A DNA stretch of 24,176 bases, from NCBI RefSeq assembly GCF_032854445.1, contig NW_027018464.1, positions 1 to 24,176 on the forward strand, written 5' to 3'. Of the stretch, positions 1-11,571 are shown in pieces. How positions within the stretch are numbered: the stretch's first letter is position 1; each line of letters starts with the position of its first letter. The translations under genes and the position numbers were made by a program. The notes beneath the pieces were generated by a model. The model was not told the origin of the DNA and did no database searches. It saw only the letters and a list, made by a program, of their open reading frames with translations. This DNA comes from Liolophura sinensis. Lineage: Eukaryota > Mollusca > Polyplacophora > Chitonida > Chitonidae.

Positions 1-551
1 TACATAGTTAATGTAGCCGATTTCAATTCGCAAAAAGACCAGGCAAAAATCCAAAAGTGGAAAAACTGTTCCAATGCTGCTGGTAAGAGGCTAATCCGAC
101 GTATTTTTTGACGAGAAATCGAATGGTGCAAACCGCGTTGCTCTCCCGACCAATACTTTTGGCTGTAGCCACAAATCAATAATCATTGATGTCAAGATCA
201 CGTGCCCAGCAACGGCTCTTACTCCATGGAAACCAAGGAAATTTGCAATTTTTCAACAGCTGGAGATGCCTGGCCCAATTGCGCATCTTTTGGCACCTTA
301 TTGATGTGGGTCAGTGTTCAATTGTACTTTTTACAGCGGACTGTATCAAGTACCTTGTGTTTTTTTTATATACAAATGGTGTGGTTTTTCTACATGTAGA
401 TAAAGACATTGAGTTTGTCTTCGACTTAGAAGTAAGACATTTGCTGGGTGAGTTAAATGGGCTTGGCCCAAAGATTTGACGTCGTCTGGGCTACCGAAGG
501 GCACATAACTTATAATGAAAAGTTGAATATAGTAATGACCAGTCGCGATTG
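1..551. repeat. Unit U1, type P-like
   Basis: 551 bp. 19G, 29C, CC at 149-150, five T, 422G, TT at 439-440. 112C rather than the 112A of later P units. Private changes: one extra C at about 145-147 and AAATCAATAA in place of AAATGAATAA near 175. Confidence 0.9.
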
Positions 552-1101
552 TACATAGTTAATGTAGCCCATTTCAATTAGCAAAAAGACCAGGCAAAAA
601 TCCAAAAGTGGAAAAACTGTTCCAATGCTGCTGGTAAGAGGCTAATCCGACGTATTTTTTGAAGAGAAATCGAATGGTGCAAACCGAGTTGCTCTCCGAT
701 TAATACTTTTGGCTGTAGCCACAAATGAATAATCATTGATGTCAAGATCACGTGCCCAGCAACGGCTCTTACTCCATGGAAACCAAGGAAATTTGCAATT
801 TTTCAACAGCTGGAGATGCCTGGCCCAATTGCGCATCTTTTGGCACCTTATTGATGTGGGTCAGTGTTCAATTGTACTTTTTACAGCGGACTGTATCAAG
901 TACCTTGTGTTTTTTTTATATACAAATGGTGTGGTTTTTCTACATGTAGATAAAGACATTGAGTTTGTCTTCAACTTAGAAGTTAGACAACTGCTGGGTG
1001 AGTTAAATGGGCTTGGCCCAAAGATTTGACGTCGTCTGGGCTACCGAAGGGCACATAACTTATAATGAAAAGTTGAATATAGTAATGACCAGTCGCGATT
1101 G
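552..1101. repeat. Unit U2, type Q'
   Basis: 550 bp. 19C, 29A, 112A, 122A, 136A, TT at 149-150, five T, 422A, 434T, AC at 439-440. The only 19C unit in the left 16.5 kb. Its nearest relatives otherwise are U37 and U44. Confidence 0.9.
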
Positions 1102-1653
1102 TACATAGTTAATGTAGCCGATTTCAATTCGCAAAAAGACCAGGCAAAAATCCAAAAGTAGAAAAACTGTTCCAATGCTGCTGGTAAGAGGCTAATCCGA
1201 CGTATTTTTTGACGAGAAATCGAATGGTGCAAACCGCGTTGCTCTCCGATTAATACTTTTGGCTGTAGCCACAAATGAATAATCATTGATATCAAGATCA
1301 CGTGCCCAGCAACGGCTCTTACTCCATGGAAACCAAGGAAATTTGCAATTTTTCAACAGCTGGAGATGCCTGGCCCAATTGCGCATCTTTTGGCACCTTA
1401 TTGATGTGGGTCAGTGTTCAATTGTACTTTTTTTACAGCGGACTGTATCAAGTACCTTGTGTTTTTTTTATATACAAATGGTGTGGTTTTTCTACATGTA
1501 GATAAAGACATTGAGTTTGTCTTCGACTTAGAAGTAAGACATTTGCTGGGTGAGTTAAATGGGCTTGGCCCAAAGATTTGACGTCGTCTGGGCTACCGAA
1601 GGGCACATAACTTATAATGAAAAGTTGAATATAGTAATGACCAGTCGCGATTG
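1102..1653. repeat. Unit U3, type C'
   Basis: 552 bp. 59A, TT at 149-150, seven T, 422G, TT at 439-440, but without 141T and 268T of true C. Private change at 1291 (GATATCAAG). Partner of U23. Confidence 0.9.
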
Positions 1654-2204
1654 TACATAGTTAATGTAGCCGATTTCAATTAGCAAAAAGACCAGGCAAA
1701 AATCCAAAAGTGGAAAAACTGTTCCAATGCTGTTGGTAAGAGGCTAATCCGACGTATTTTTTGACGAGAAATCGAATGGTGCAAACCGCGTTGCTCTCCG
1801 ATTAATACTTTTGGCTGTAGCCACAAATGAATAATCATTGATGTCAAGATCACGTGCCCAGCAACGGCTCTTACTCCATGGAAACCAAGGAAATTTGCAA
1901 TTTTTCAACAGCTGGAGATGCCTGGCCCAATTGCGCATCTTTTGGCACCTTATTGATGTGGGTCAGTGTTCAATTGTACTTTTTTACAGCGGACTGTATC
2001 AAGTACCTTTTGTTTTTTTTATATACAAATGGTGTGGTTTTTCTACATGTAGATAAAGACATTGAGTTTGTCTTCGACTTAGAAGTAAGACATTTGCTGG
2101 GTGAGTTAAATGGGCTTGGCCCAAAGATTTGACGTCGTCTGGGCTACCGAAGGGCACATAACTTATAATGAAAAGTTCAATATAGTAATGACCAGTCGCG
2201 ATTG
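1654..2204. repeat. Unit U4, type D'
   Basis: 551 bp. 29A, 80T, six T, 348A and the rare 356T (ACCTTTTG), shared only with U24. Private C at 2178 in the otherwise nearly invariant tail. Confidence 0.9.
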
Positions 2205-2754
2205 TACATAGTTAATGTAGCCGATTTCAATTCGCAAAAAGACCAGGCAAAAATCCAAAAGTGGAAAAACTGTTCCAATGCTGCTGGTAAGAGGCTAATC
2301 CGACGTATTTTTTGACGAGAAATCGAATGGTGCAAACCGCGCTGCTCTCCGACCAATACTTTTGGCTGTAGCTACAAATGAATAATCATTGATGTCAAGA
2401 TCACGTGCCCAGCAACGGCTCTTACTCCATGGAAACCAAGGAAATTTGCAATTTTTCAACAGCTGGAGATGCCTGGCCCAATTGCGCATCTTTTGGCACC
2501 TTATTGATGTGGGTCAGTGTTCAATTGTACTTTTTACAGCGGACTGTATCAAGTACCTTGTGTTTTTTTTATATACAAATGGTGTGGTTTTTCTACATGT
2601 AGATAAAGACATTGAGTTTTTCTTCAACTTAGAAGTTAGACAACTGCTGGATGAGTTAAATGGGCTTGGCCCAAAGATTTGACGTCGTCTGGGCTACCGA
2701 AGGGCACATAACTTATAATGAAAAGTTGAATATAGTAATGACCAGTCGCGATTG
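2205..2754. repeat. Unit U5, type E
   Basis: 550 bp. 138C, CC at 149-150, five T, 416T, 422A, 434T, AC at 439-440, 447A. Private T at 2373. Partners are U15 and U25. Confidence 0.9.
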
Positions 2755-3304
2755 TACATAGTTAATGTAGCCGATTTCAATTCGCAAAAAGACCAGGCAA
2801 AAATCCAAAAGTGGATAAACTGTTCCAATGCTGCTGGTAAGAGGCTAATCCGACGTATTTTTTGACGAGAAATCGAATGGTGCAAACCGCGTTGCTCTCC
2901 GACCAATACTGTTGGCTGTAGCCACAAATGAATAATCATTGATGTCAAGATCACGTGCCCAGCAACGGCTCTTACTCCATGGAAACCAAGGAAATTTGCA
3001 ATTTTTCAACAGCTGGAGATGCCTGGCCCAATTGCGCATCTTTTGGCACCTTATTGATGTGGGTCAGTGTTCAATTGTACTTTTTACAGCGGACTGTATC
3101 AAGTACCTTGTGTTTTTTTTATATACAAATGGTGTGGTTTTTCTACATGTAGATAAAGACATTGAGTTTGTCTTCAACTTAGAAGTAAGACAACTGCTGG
3201 GTGAGTTAAATGGGCTTGGTACAAAGATTTGACGTCGTCTGGGCTACCGAAGGGCACATAACTTATAATGAAAAGTTGAATATAGTAATGACCAGTCGCG
3301 ATTG
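2755..3304. repeat. Unit U6, type F
   Basis: 550 bp. 62T, CC at 149-150, 157G, five T, 422A, 434A, AC at 439-440, and TA in place of CC at 466-467. The TA removes the 3' arm of the TGGGC/GCCCA hairpin. Confidence 0.9.
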
Positions 3305-3855
3305 TACATAGTTAATGTAGCCGATTTCAATTCGCAAAAAGACCAGGCAAAAATCCAAAAGTAGAAAAACTGTTCCAATGCTGCTGGTAAGAGGCTAATC
3401 CGACGTAGTTTTTGACGAGAAATCGAATGGTGCAAACCGCGTTGCTCTCCGATTAATACTTTTGGCTGTAGCCACAAATGAATAATCATTGATGTCAAGA
3501 TCACAAGCCCAGCAACGGCTCTTACTCCATGGAAACCAAGGAAATTTGCAATTTTTCAACAGCTGGAGATGCCTGGCCCAATTGCGCATCTTTTGGCACC
3601 TTATTGATGTGGGTCAGTGTTCAATTGTACTTTTTTACAGCGGACTGTATCAAGTACCTTGTGTTTTTTTTATATACAAATGGTGTGGTTTTTCTACATG
3701 TAGATAAAGACATTGAGTTTGTCTTCGACTTAGAAGTAAGACATTTGCTGGGTGAGTTAAATGGGCTTGGCCCAAAGATTTGACGTCGTCTGGGCTACCG
3801 AAGGGCACATAACTTATAATGAAAAGTTGAATATAGTAATGACCAGTCGCGATTG
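3305..3855. repeat. Unit U7, type A
   Basis: 551 bp. 59A, 104G, TT at 149-150, six T, 422G. CACGTG is changed to CACAAG at 3502-3507, shared only with U11. Confidence 0.9.
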
Positions 3856-4405
3856 TACATAGTTAATGTAGCCGATTTCAATTCGCAAAAAGACCTGGCA
3901 AAAATCCAAAAGTGGAAAAAGTGTTCCAATGCTGCTAATAAGAGGCTAATCCGACGTATTTTTTGACGAGAAATCGAATGGTGCAAACCGCGTTGCTCTC
4001 CGACCAATACTTTTGGCTGTAGCCACAAATGAATAATCATTGATGTCAAGATCACGTGCCCAGCAACGGCTCTTACTCCATGGAAACCAAGGAAATTTGC
4101 AATTTTTCAACAGCTGGAGATGCCTGGCCCAATTGCGCATCTTTTGGCACCTTATTGATGTGGGTCAGTGTTCAATTGTACTTTTTACAGCGGACTGTAT
4201 CAAGTACCTTGTGTTTTTTTTATATACAAATGGTGTGGTTTTTCTACATGTAGATAAAGACATTGAGTTTGTCTTCAACTTAGAAGTAAGACAACTGCTG
4301 GGTGAGTTAAATGGGCTTGGCCCAAAGATTTGACGTCGTCTGGGCTACCGAAGGGCACATAACTTATAATGAAAAGTTGAATATAGTAATGACCAGTCGC
4401 GATTG
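3856..4405. repeat. Unit U8, type B
   Basis: 550 bp. 66G, AA at 82-83, CC at 149-150, five T, 422A, AC at 439-440. Private ACCTGG near 3895. The AA change removes the GGTAAG splice-donor-like motif. Confidence 0.9.
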
Positions 4406-4957
4406 TACATAGTTAATGTAGCCGATTTCAATTCGCAAAAAGACCAGGCAAAAATCCAAAAGTAGAAAAACTGTTCCAATGCTGCTGGTAAGAGGCTAAT
4501 CCGACGTATTTTTTGACGAGAAATCGAATGGTGCAAACCGCGTTGTTCTCCGATTAATACTTTTGGCTGTAGCCACAAATGAATAATCATTGATGTCAAG
4601 ATCACGTGCCCAGCAACGGCTCTTACTCCATGGAAACCAAGGAAATTTGCAATTTTTCAACAGCTGGAGATGTCTGGCCCAATTGCGCATCTTTTGGCAC
4701 CTTATTGATGTGGGTCAGTGTTCAATTGTACTTTTTTTACAGCGGACTGTATCAAGTACCTTGTGTTTTTTTTATATACAAATGGTGTGGTTTTTCTACA
4801 TGTAGATAAAGACATTGAGTTTGTCTTCGACTTAGAAGTAAGACATTTGCTGGGTGAGTTAAATGGGCTTGGCCCAAAGATTTGACGTCGTCTGGGCTAC
4901 CGAAGGGCACATAACTTATAATGAAAAGTTGAATATAGTAATGACCAGTCGCGATTG
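4406..4957. repeat. Unit U9, type C
   Basis: 552 bp. 59A, 141T, TT at 149-150, 268T (GATGTC), seven T, 422G, TT at 439-440. Confidence 0.9.
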
Positions 4958-5507
4958 TACATAGTTAATGTAGCCGATTTCAATTAGCAAAAAGACCAGG
5001 CAAAAATCCAAAAGTGGAAAAACTGTTCCAATGCTGTTGGTAAGAGGCTAATCCGACGTATTTTTTGACGAGAAATCGAATGGTGCAAACCGCGTTGCTC
5101 TCCGATTAATACTTTTGGCTGTAGCCACAAATGAATAATCATTGATGTCAAGATCACGTGCCCAGCAACGGCTCTTACTCCATGGAAACCAAGGAAATTT
5201 GCAATTTTTCAACAGCTGGAGATGCCTGGCCCAATTGCGCATCTTTTGGCACCTTATTGATGTGGGTCAGTGTTCAATTGTACTTTTTACAGCGGACTGT
5301 ATCAAGTACCTTGTGTTTTTTTTATATACAAATGGTGTGGTTTTTCTACATGTAGATAAAGACATTGAGTTTGTCTTCAACTTAGAAGTAAGACAACTGC
5401 TGGGTGAGTTAAATGGGCTTGGTACAAAGATTTGACGTCGTCTGGGCTACCGAAGGGCACATAACTTATAATGAAAAGTTGAATATAGTAATGACCAGTC
5501 GCGATTG
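4958..5507. repeat. Unit U10, D/F chimera
   Basis: 550 bp. The 5' side is D (29A, 80T, TT at 5106-5107). The 3' side is F (five T at 5284-5288, 422A, AC at 439-440, TA at 466-467). The switch falls between about 5107 and 5289. It joins D directly to the 3' end that precedes every A unit. Confidence 0.88.
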
Positions 5508-6059
5508 TACATAGTTAATGTAGCCGATTTCAATTCGCAAAAAGACCAGGGCAAAAATCCAAAAGTAGAAAAACTGTTCCAATGCTGCTGGTAAGAGGCT
5601 AATCCGACGTAGTTTTTGACGAGAAATCGAATGGTGCAAACCGCGTTGCTCTCCGATTAATACTTTTGGCTGTACCCACAAATGAATAATCATTGATGTC
5701 AAGATCACAAGCCCAGCAACGGCTCTTACTCCATGGAAACCAAGGAAATTTGCAATTTTTCAACAGCTGGAGATGCCTGGCCCAATTGCGCATCTTTTGG
5801 CACCTTATTGATGTGGGTCAGTGTTCAATTGTACTTTTTTACAGCGGACTGTATCAAGTACCTTGTGTTTTTTTTATATACAAATGGTGTGGTTTTTCTA
5901 CATGTAGATAAAGACATTGAGTTTGTCTTCGACTTAGAAGTAAGACATTTGCTGGGTGAGTTAAATGGGCTTGGCCCAAAGATTTGACGTCGTCTGGGCT
6001 ACCGAAGGGCACATAACTTATAATGAAAAGTTGAATATAGTAATGACCAGTCGCGATTG
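5508..6059. repeat. Unit U11, type A
   Basis: 552 bp. 59A, 104G, six T. CACAAG at 5706-5711 as in U7. Private: an extra G after CCAGG near 5550, and GTACCC in place of GTAGCC. Confidence 0.9.
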
Positions 6060-6609
6060 TACATAGTTAATGTAGCCGATTTCAATTCGCTAAAAGACCA
6101 GGCAAAAATCCAAAAGTGGAAAAAGTGTTCCAATGCTGCTAATAAGAGGCTAATCCGACGTATTTTTTGACGAGAAATCGAATGGTGCAAACCGCGTTGC
6201 TCTCCGACCAATACTTTTGGCTGTAGCCACAAATGAATAATCATTGATGTCAAGATCACGTGCCCAGCAACGGCTCTTACTCCATGGAAACCAAGGAAAT
6301 TTGCAATTTTTCAACAGCTGGAGATGCCTGGCCCAATTGCGCATCTTTTGGCACCTTATTGATGTGGGTCAGTGTTCAATTGTACTTTTTACAGCGGACT
6401 GTATCAAGTACCTTGTGTTTTTTTTATATACAAATGGTGTGGTTTTTCTACATGTAGATAAAGACATTGAGTTTGTCTTCAACTTAGAAGTAAGACAACT
6501 GCTGGGTGAGTTAAATGGGCTTGGCCCAAAGATTTGACGTCGTCTGGGCTACCGAAGGGCACATAACTTATAATGAAAAGTTGAATATAGTAATGACCAG
6601 TCGCGATTG
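6060..6609. repeat. Unit U12, type B
   Basis: 550 bp. 66G, AA at 82-83, CC at 149-150, five T, 422A. Private GCTAAAAG near 6089. Closest to U8 (both have an eight-T run at 359-366). Confidence 0.9.
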
Positions 6610-7162
6610 TACATAGTTAATGTAGCCGATTTCAATTCGCAAAAAGACAAGGCAAAAATCCAAAAGTAGAAAAAACTGTTCCAATGCTGCTGGTAAGAGG
6701 CTAATCCGACGTATTTTTTGACGAGAAATCGAATGGTGCAAACCGCGTTGTTCTCCGATTAATACTTTTGGCTGTAGCCACAAATGAATAATCATTGATG
6801 TCAAGATCACGTGCCCAGCAACGGCTCTTACTCCATGGAAACCAAGGAAATTTGCAATTTTTCAACAGCTGGAGATGTCTGGCCCAATTGCGCATCTTTT
6901 GGCACCTTATTGATGTGGGTCAGTGTTCAATTGTACTTTTTTTACAGCGGACTGTATCAAGTACCTTGTGTTTTTTTTATATACAAATGGTGTGGTTTTT
7001 CTACATGTAGATAAAGACATTGAGTTTGTCTTCGACTTAGAAGTAAGACATTTGCTGGGTGAGTTAAATGGGCTTGGCCCAAAGATTTGACGTCGTCTGG
7101 GCTACCGAAGGGCACATAACTTATAATGAAAAGTTGAATATAGTAATGACCAGTCGCGATTG
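6610..7162. repeat. Unit U13, type C
   Basis: 553 bp, one of the two longest units. 59A, 141T, 268T, seven T. Private: an extra A in the A-tract near 6669 and GACAAGG in place of GACCAGG. Confidence 0.9.
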
Positions 7163-7713
7163 TACATAGTTAATGTAGCCGATTTCAATTAGCAAAAAGA
7201 CCAGGCAAAAATCCAAAAGTGGAAAAACTGTTCCAATGCTGTTGGTAAGAGGCTAATCCGACGTATTTTTTGACGAGAAATCGAATGGTGCAAACCGCGT
7301 TGCTCTCCGATTAATACTTTTGGCTGTAGCCACAAATGAATAATCATTGATGTCAAGATCACGTGCCCAGCAACGGCTCTTACTCCATGGAAACCAAGGA
7401 AATTTGCAATTTTTCAACAGCTGGAGATGCCTGGCCCAATTGCGCATCTTTTGGCACCTTATTGATGTGGGTCAGTGTTCAATTGTACTTTTTTACAGCG
7501 GACTGTATCATGTACCTTGTGTTTTTTTTATATACAAATGGTGTGGTTTTTCTACATGTAGATAAAGACATTGAGTTTGTCTTCGACTTAGAAGTAAGAC
7601 ATTTGCTGGGTGAGTTAAATGGGCTTGGCCCAAAGATTTGACGTCGTCTGGGCTACCGAAGGGCACATAACTTATAATGAAAAGTTGAATATAGTAATGA
7701 CCAGTCGCGATTG
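7163..7713. repeat. Unit U14, type D
   Basis: 551 bp. 29A, 80T, TT at 149-150, six T, 348T (ATCATGTACC), 422G, TT at 439-440. Followed directly by E, so P, Q', C' and D' are missing here. Confidence 0.9.
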
Positions 7714-8263
7714 TACATAGTTAATGTAGCCGATTTCAATTCGCAAAAAGACCAGGCAAAAATCCAAAAGTGGATAAACTGTTCCAATGCTGCTGGTAAG
7801 AGGCTAATCCGACGTATTTTTTGACGAGAAATCGAATGGTGCAAACCGCGCTGCTCTCCGACCAATACTTTTGGCTGTAGCCACAAATGAATAATCATTG
7901 ATGTCAAGATCACGTGCCCAGCAACGGCTCTTACTCCATGGAAACCAAGGAAATTTGCAATTTTTCAACAGCTGGAGATGCCTGGCCCAATTGCGCATAT
8001 TTTGGCACCTTATTGATGTGGGTCAGTGTTCAATTGTACTTTTTACAGCGGACTGTATCAAGTACCTTGTGTTTTTTTTATATACAAATGGTGTGGTTTT
8101 TCTACATGTAGATAAAGACATTGAGTTTTTCTTCAACTTAGAAGTTAGACAACTGCTGGATAAGTTAAATGGGCTTGGCCCAAAGATTTGACGTCGTCTG
8201 GGCTACCGAAGGGCACATAACTTATAATGAAAAGTTGAATATAGTAATGACCAGTCGCGATTG
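7714..8263. repeat. Unit U15, type E
   Basis: 550 bp. 138C, CC at 149-150, 416T, 422A, 434T, 447A plus private 449A. Also 62T, shared with F units U6 and U16, so its 5' end may have been converted by F. Private GCATATTTT near 7999. Confidence 0.88.
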
Positions 8264-8813
8264 TACATAGTTAATGTAGCCGATTTCAATTAGCAAAAAG
8301 ACCAGGCAAAAATCCAAAAGTGGATAAACTGTTCCAATGCTGCTGGTAAGAGGCTAATCCGACGTATTTTTTGACGAGAAATCGAATGGTGCAAACCGCG
8401 TTGCTCTCCGACCAATACTGTTGGCTGTAGCCACAAATGAATAATCATTGATGTCAAGATCACGTGCCCAGCAACGGCTCTTACTCCATGGAAACCAAGG
8501 AAATTTGCAATTTTTCAACAGCTGGAGATGCCTGGCCCAATTGCGCATCTTTTGGCACCTTATTGATGTGGGTCAGTGTTCAATTGTACTTTTTACAGCG
8601 GACTGTATCAAGTACCTTGTGTTTTTTTTATATACAAATGGTGTGGTTTTTCTACATGTAGATAAAGACATTGAGTTTGTCTTCAACTTAGAAGTAAGAC
8701 AACTGCTGGGTGAGTTAAATGGGCTTGGTACAAAGATTTGACGTCGTCTGGGCTACCGAAGGGCACATAACTTATAATGAAAAGTTGAATATAGTAATGA
8801 CCAGTCGCGATTG
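8264..8813. repeat. Unit U16, type F
   Basis: 550 bp. 62T, 157G, CC at 149-150, five T, TA at 466-467. Unlike U6 it has 29A. Confidence 0.9.
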
Positions 8814-9364
8814 TACATAGTTAATGTAGCCGATTTCAATTCGCAAAAAGACCAGGCAAAAATCCAAAAGTAGAAAAACTGTTCCAATGCTGCTGGTAAG
8901 AAGCTAATCCGACGTAGTTTTTGACGAGAAATCGAATGGTGCAAACCGCGTTGCTCTCCGATTAATACTTTTGGCTGTAGCCACAAATGAATAATCATTG
9001 ATGTCAAGATCACGTGCCCAGCAACGGCTCTTACTCCATGGAAACCAAGGAAATTTGCAATTTTTCAACAGCTGGAGATGCCTGGCCCAATTGCGCATCT
9101 TTTGGCACCTTATTGATGTGGGTCAGTGTTCAATTGTACTTTTTTACAGCGGACTGTATCAAGTACCTTGTGTTTTTTTTATATACAAATGGTGTGGTTT
9201 TTCTACATGTAGATAAAGACATTGAGTTTGTCTTCGACTTAGAAGTAAGACATTTGCTGGGTGAGTTAAATGGGCTTGGCCCAAAGATTTGACGTCGTCT
9301 GGGCTACCGAAGGGCACATAACTTATAATGAAAAGTTGAATATAGTAATGACCAGTCGCGATTG
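8814..9364. repeat. Unit U17, type A
   Basis: 551 bp. 59A, 104G, six T, CACGTG intact (unlike U7 and U11). Private AAGAAGC near 8901. Confidence 0.9.
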
Positions 9365-9915
9365 TACATAGTTAATGTAGCCGATTTCAATTCGCAAAAA
9401 GACCAGGCAAAAATCCAAAAGTGGAAAAAGTGTTCCAATGCTGCTAATAAGAGGCTAATCCGACGTATTTTTTGACGAGAAATCGAATGGTGCAAACCGC
9501 GTTGCTCTCCGACCAATACTTTTGGCTGTAGCCACAAATGAATAATCATTGATGTCAAGATCACGTGCCCAGCAACGGCTCTTACTCCATGGAAACCAAG
9601 GAAATTTGCAATTTTTCAACAGCTGGAGATGCCTGGCCCAATTGCGCATCTTTTGGCACCTTATTGATGTGGGTCAGTGTTCAATTGTACTTTTTACAGC
9701 GGACTGTATCAAGTACCTTGTGTTTTTTTTTATATACAAATGGTGTGGTTTTTCTACATGTAGATAAAGACATTGAGTTTGTCTTCAACTTAGAAGTAAG
9801 ACAACTGCTGGGTGAGTTAAATGGGCTTGGCCCAAAGATTTGACGTCGTCTGGGCTACCGAAGGGCACATAACTTATAATGAAAAGTTGAATATAGTAAT
9901 GACCAGTCGCGATTG
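9365..9915. repeat. Unit U18, type B
   Basis: 551 bp. 66G, AA at 82-83, CC at 149-150, 422A. Nine T in the second T run, shared with the B unit U27 but not with U8 or U12. Confidence 0.9.
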
Positions 9916-10467
9916 TACATAGTTAATGTAGCCGATTTCAATTCGCAAAAAGACCAGGCAAAAATCCAAAAGTAGAAAAACTGTTCCAATGATGCTGGTA
10001 AGAGGCTAATCCGACGTATTTTTTGACGAGAAATCGAATGGTGCAAACCGCGTTGTTCTCCGATTAATACTTTTGGCTGTAGCCACAAATGAATAATCAT
10101 TGATGTCAAGATCACGTGCCCAGCAACGGCTCTTACTCCATGGAAACCAAGGAAATTTGCAATTTTTCAACAGCTGGAGATGTCTGGCCCAATTGCGCAT
10201 CTTTTGGCACCTTATTGATGTGGGTCAGTGTTCAATTGTACTTTTTTTACAGCGGACTGTATCAAGTACCTTGTGTTTTTTTTATATACAAATGGTGTGG
10301 TTTTTCTACATGTAGATAAAGACATTGAGTTTGTCTTCGACTTAGAAGTAAGACATTTGCTGGGTGAGTTAAATGGGCTTGGCCCAAAGATTTGACGTCG
10401 TCTGGGCTACCGAAGGGCACATAACTTATAATGAAAAGTTGAATATAGTAATGACCAGTCGCGATTG
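9916..10467. repeat. Unit U19, type C
   Basis: 552 bp. 59A, 77A (GATGCTGG), 141T, 268T, seven T. The 77A is shared with the C' unit U23. Confidence 0.9.
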
Positions 10468-11020
10468 TACATAGTTAATGTAGCCGATTTCAATTAGCAA
10501 AAAGACCAGGCAAAAATCCAAAAGTGGAAAAACTGTTCCAATGCTGTTGGTAAGAGGCTAATCCGACGTATTTTTTTGACGAGAAATCGAATGGTGCAAA
10601 CCGCGTTGCTCTCCGATTAATACTTTTGGCTGTAGCCACAAATGAATAATCATTGATGTCAAGATCACGTGCCCAGCAACGGCTCTTACTCCATGGAAAC
10701 CAAGGAAATTTGCAATTTTTCAACAGCTGGAGATGCCTGGCCCAATTGCGCATCTTTTGGCACCTTATTGATGTGGGTCAGTGTTCAATTGTACTTTTTT
10801 ACAGCGGACTGTATCATGTACCTTGTGTTTTTTTTTATATACAAATGGTGTGGTTTTTCTACATGTAGATAAAGACATTGAGTTTGTCTTCGACTTAGAA
10901 GTAAGACATTTGCTGGGTGAGTTAAATGGGCTTGGCCCAAAGATTTGACGTCGTCTGGGCTACCGAAGGGCACATAACTTATAATGAAAAGTTGAATATA
11001 GTAATGACCAGTCGCGATTG
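10468..11020. repeat. Unit U20, type D (first of a D-D pair)
   Basis: 553 bp. 29A, 80T, six T, 348T. T runs near 105 and 359 are each one base longer than in U21. Confidence 0.9.
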
Positions 11021-11571
11021 TACATAGTTAATGTAGCCGATTTCAATTAGCAAAAAGACCAGGCAAAAATCCAAAAGTGGAAAAACTGTTCCAATGCTGT
11101 TGGTAAGAGGCTAATCCGACGTATTTTTTGACGAGAAATCGAATGGTGCAAACCGCGTTGCTCTCCGATTAATACTTTTGGCTGTAGCCACAAATGAATA
11201 ATCATTGATGTCAAGATCACGTGCCCAGCAACGGCTCTTACTCCATGGAAACCAAGGAAATTTGCAATTTTTCAACAGCTGGAGATGCCTGGCCCAATTG
11301 CGCATCTTTTGGCACCTTATTGATGTGGGTCAGTGTTCAATTGTACTTTTTTACAGCGGACTGTATCATGTACCTTGTGTTTTTTTTATATACAAATGGT
11401 GTGGTTTTTCTACATGTAGATAAAGACATTGAGTTTGTCTTCGACTTAGAAGTAAGACATTTGCTGGGTGAGTTAAATGGGCTTGGCCCAAAGATTTGAC
11501 GTCGTCTGGGCTACCGAAGGGCACATAACTTATAATGAAAAGTTGAATATAGTAATGACCAGTCGCGATTG
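11021..11571. repeat. Unit U21, type D (second of a D-D pair)
   Basis: 551 bp. Same diagnostic bases as U20 and U14 (29A, 80T, six T, 348T). The pair looks like a recent one-unit duplication. Confidence 0.9.

Larger units (their letters stand above)
1..3304. repeat. Higher-order block 1: P Q' C' D' E F (U1-U6)
   Basis: Six units that run into an A unit at 3305. The order matches the second half of the longest inferred path A-B-C-D-P-Q'-C'-D'-E-F. The block ends with the F-type 3' end (TA at unit positions 466-467). U3-U5 reappear about 11.02 kb downstream as U23-U25 with shared private variants. The left boundary is the window edge, so A-B-C-D may lie just upstream. Confidence 0.85.
3305..5507. 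repeat. Higher-order block 2: 4-unit A B C D/F (U7-U10)
   Basis: A shortened block of 2,203 bp. A, B and C are followed by a single chimeric unit that is D at its 5' side and F at its 3' side, so E and the other intervening units are missing. Its A unit shares the CACAAG variant with the next A unit (U11) but not with U17 or U26, so blocks 2 and 3 look like each other's closest copies. Confidence 0.88.
5508..8813. repeat. Higher-order block 3: complete 6-unit A B C D E F (U11-U16)
   Basis: The clearest hexameric higher-order repeat, 3,306 bp. Each unit carries its full set of diagnostic bases: A (59A, 104G), B (66G, 82-83AA), C (141T, 268T, T7), D (29A, 80T, T6), E (138C, 416T), F (62T, 157G, 466-467TA). 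A-D recur in U17-U20 at an offset of 3,305-3,306 bp. Confidence 0.9.

Noticed and set aside
186-479. 97-codon plus-strand reading frame repeated in many units as a possible gene
   Set aside because: It starts with TTG, recurs only because the DNA is tandemly repeated, and its frame is switched by the 5-8 T run and by indels in other units. Differences between copies include many amino-acid changes, and the product matches no family I recognise.
642-836. 64-codon minus-strand frame, the one most often intact
   Set aside because: It sits partly in the low-variation block, so intactness follows from DNA similarity. No start context, domain or selection signal supports a protein.
1041-1301. 86-codon minus-strand frame repeated in many units
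   Set aside because: It overlaps another minus-strand frame (64 codons) and plus-strand frames, is interrupted in several units, and shows no recognisable domain or codon conservation.
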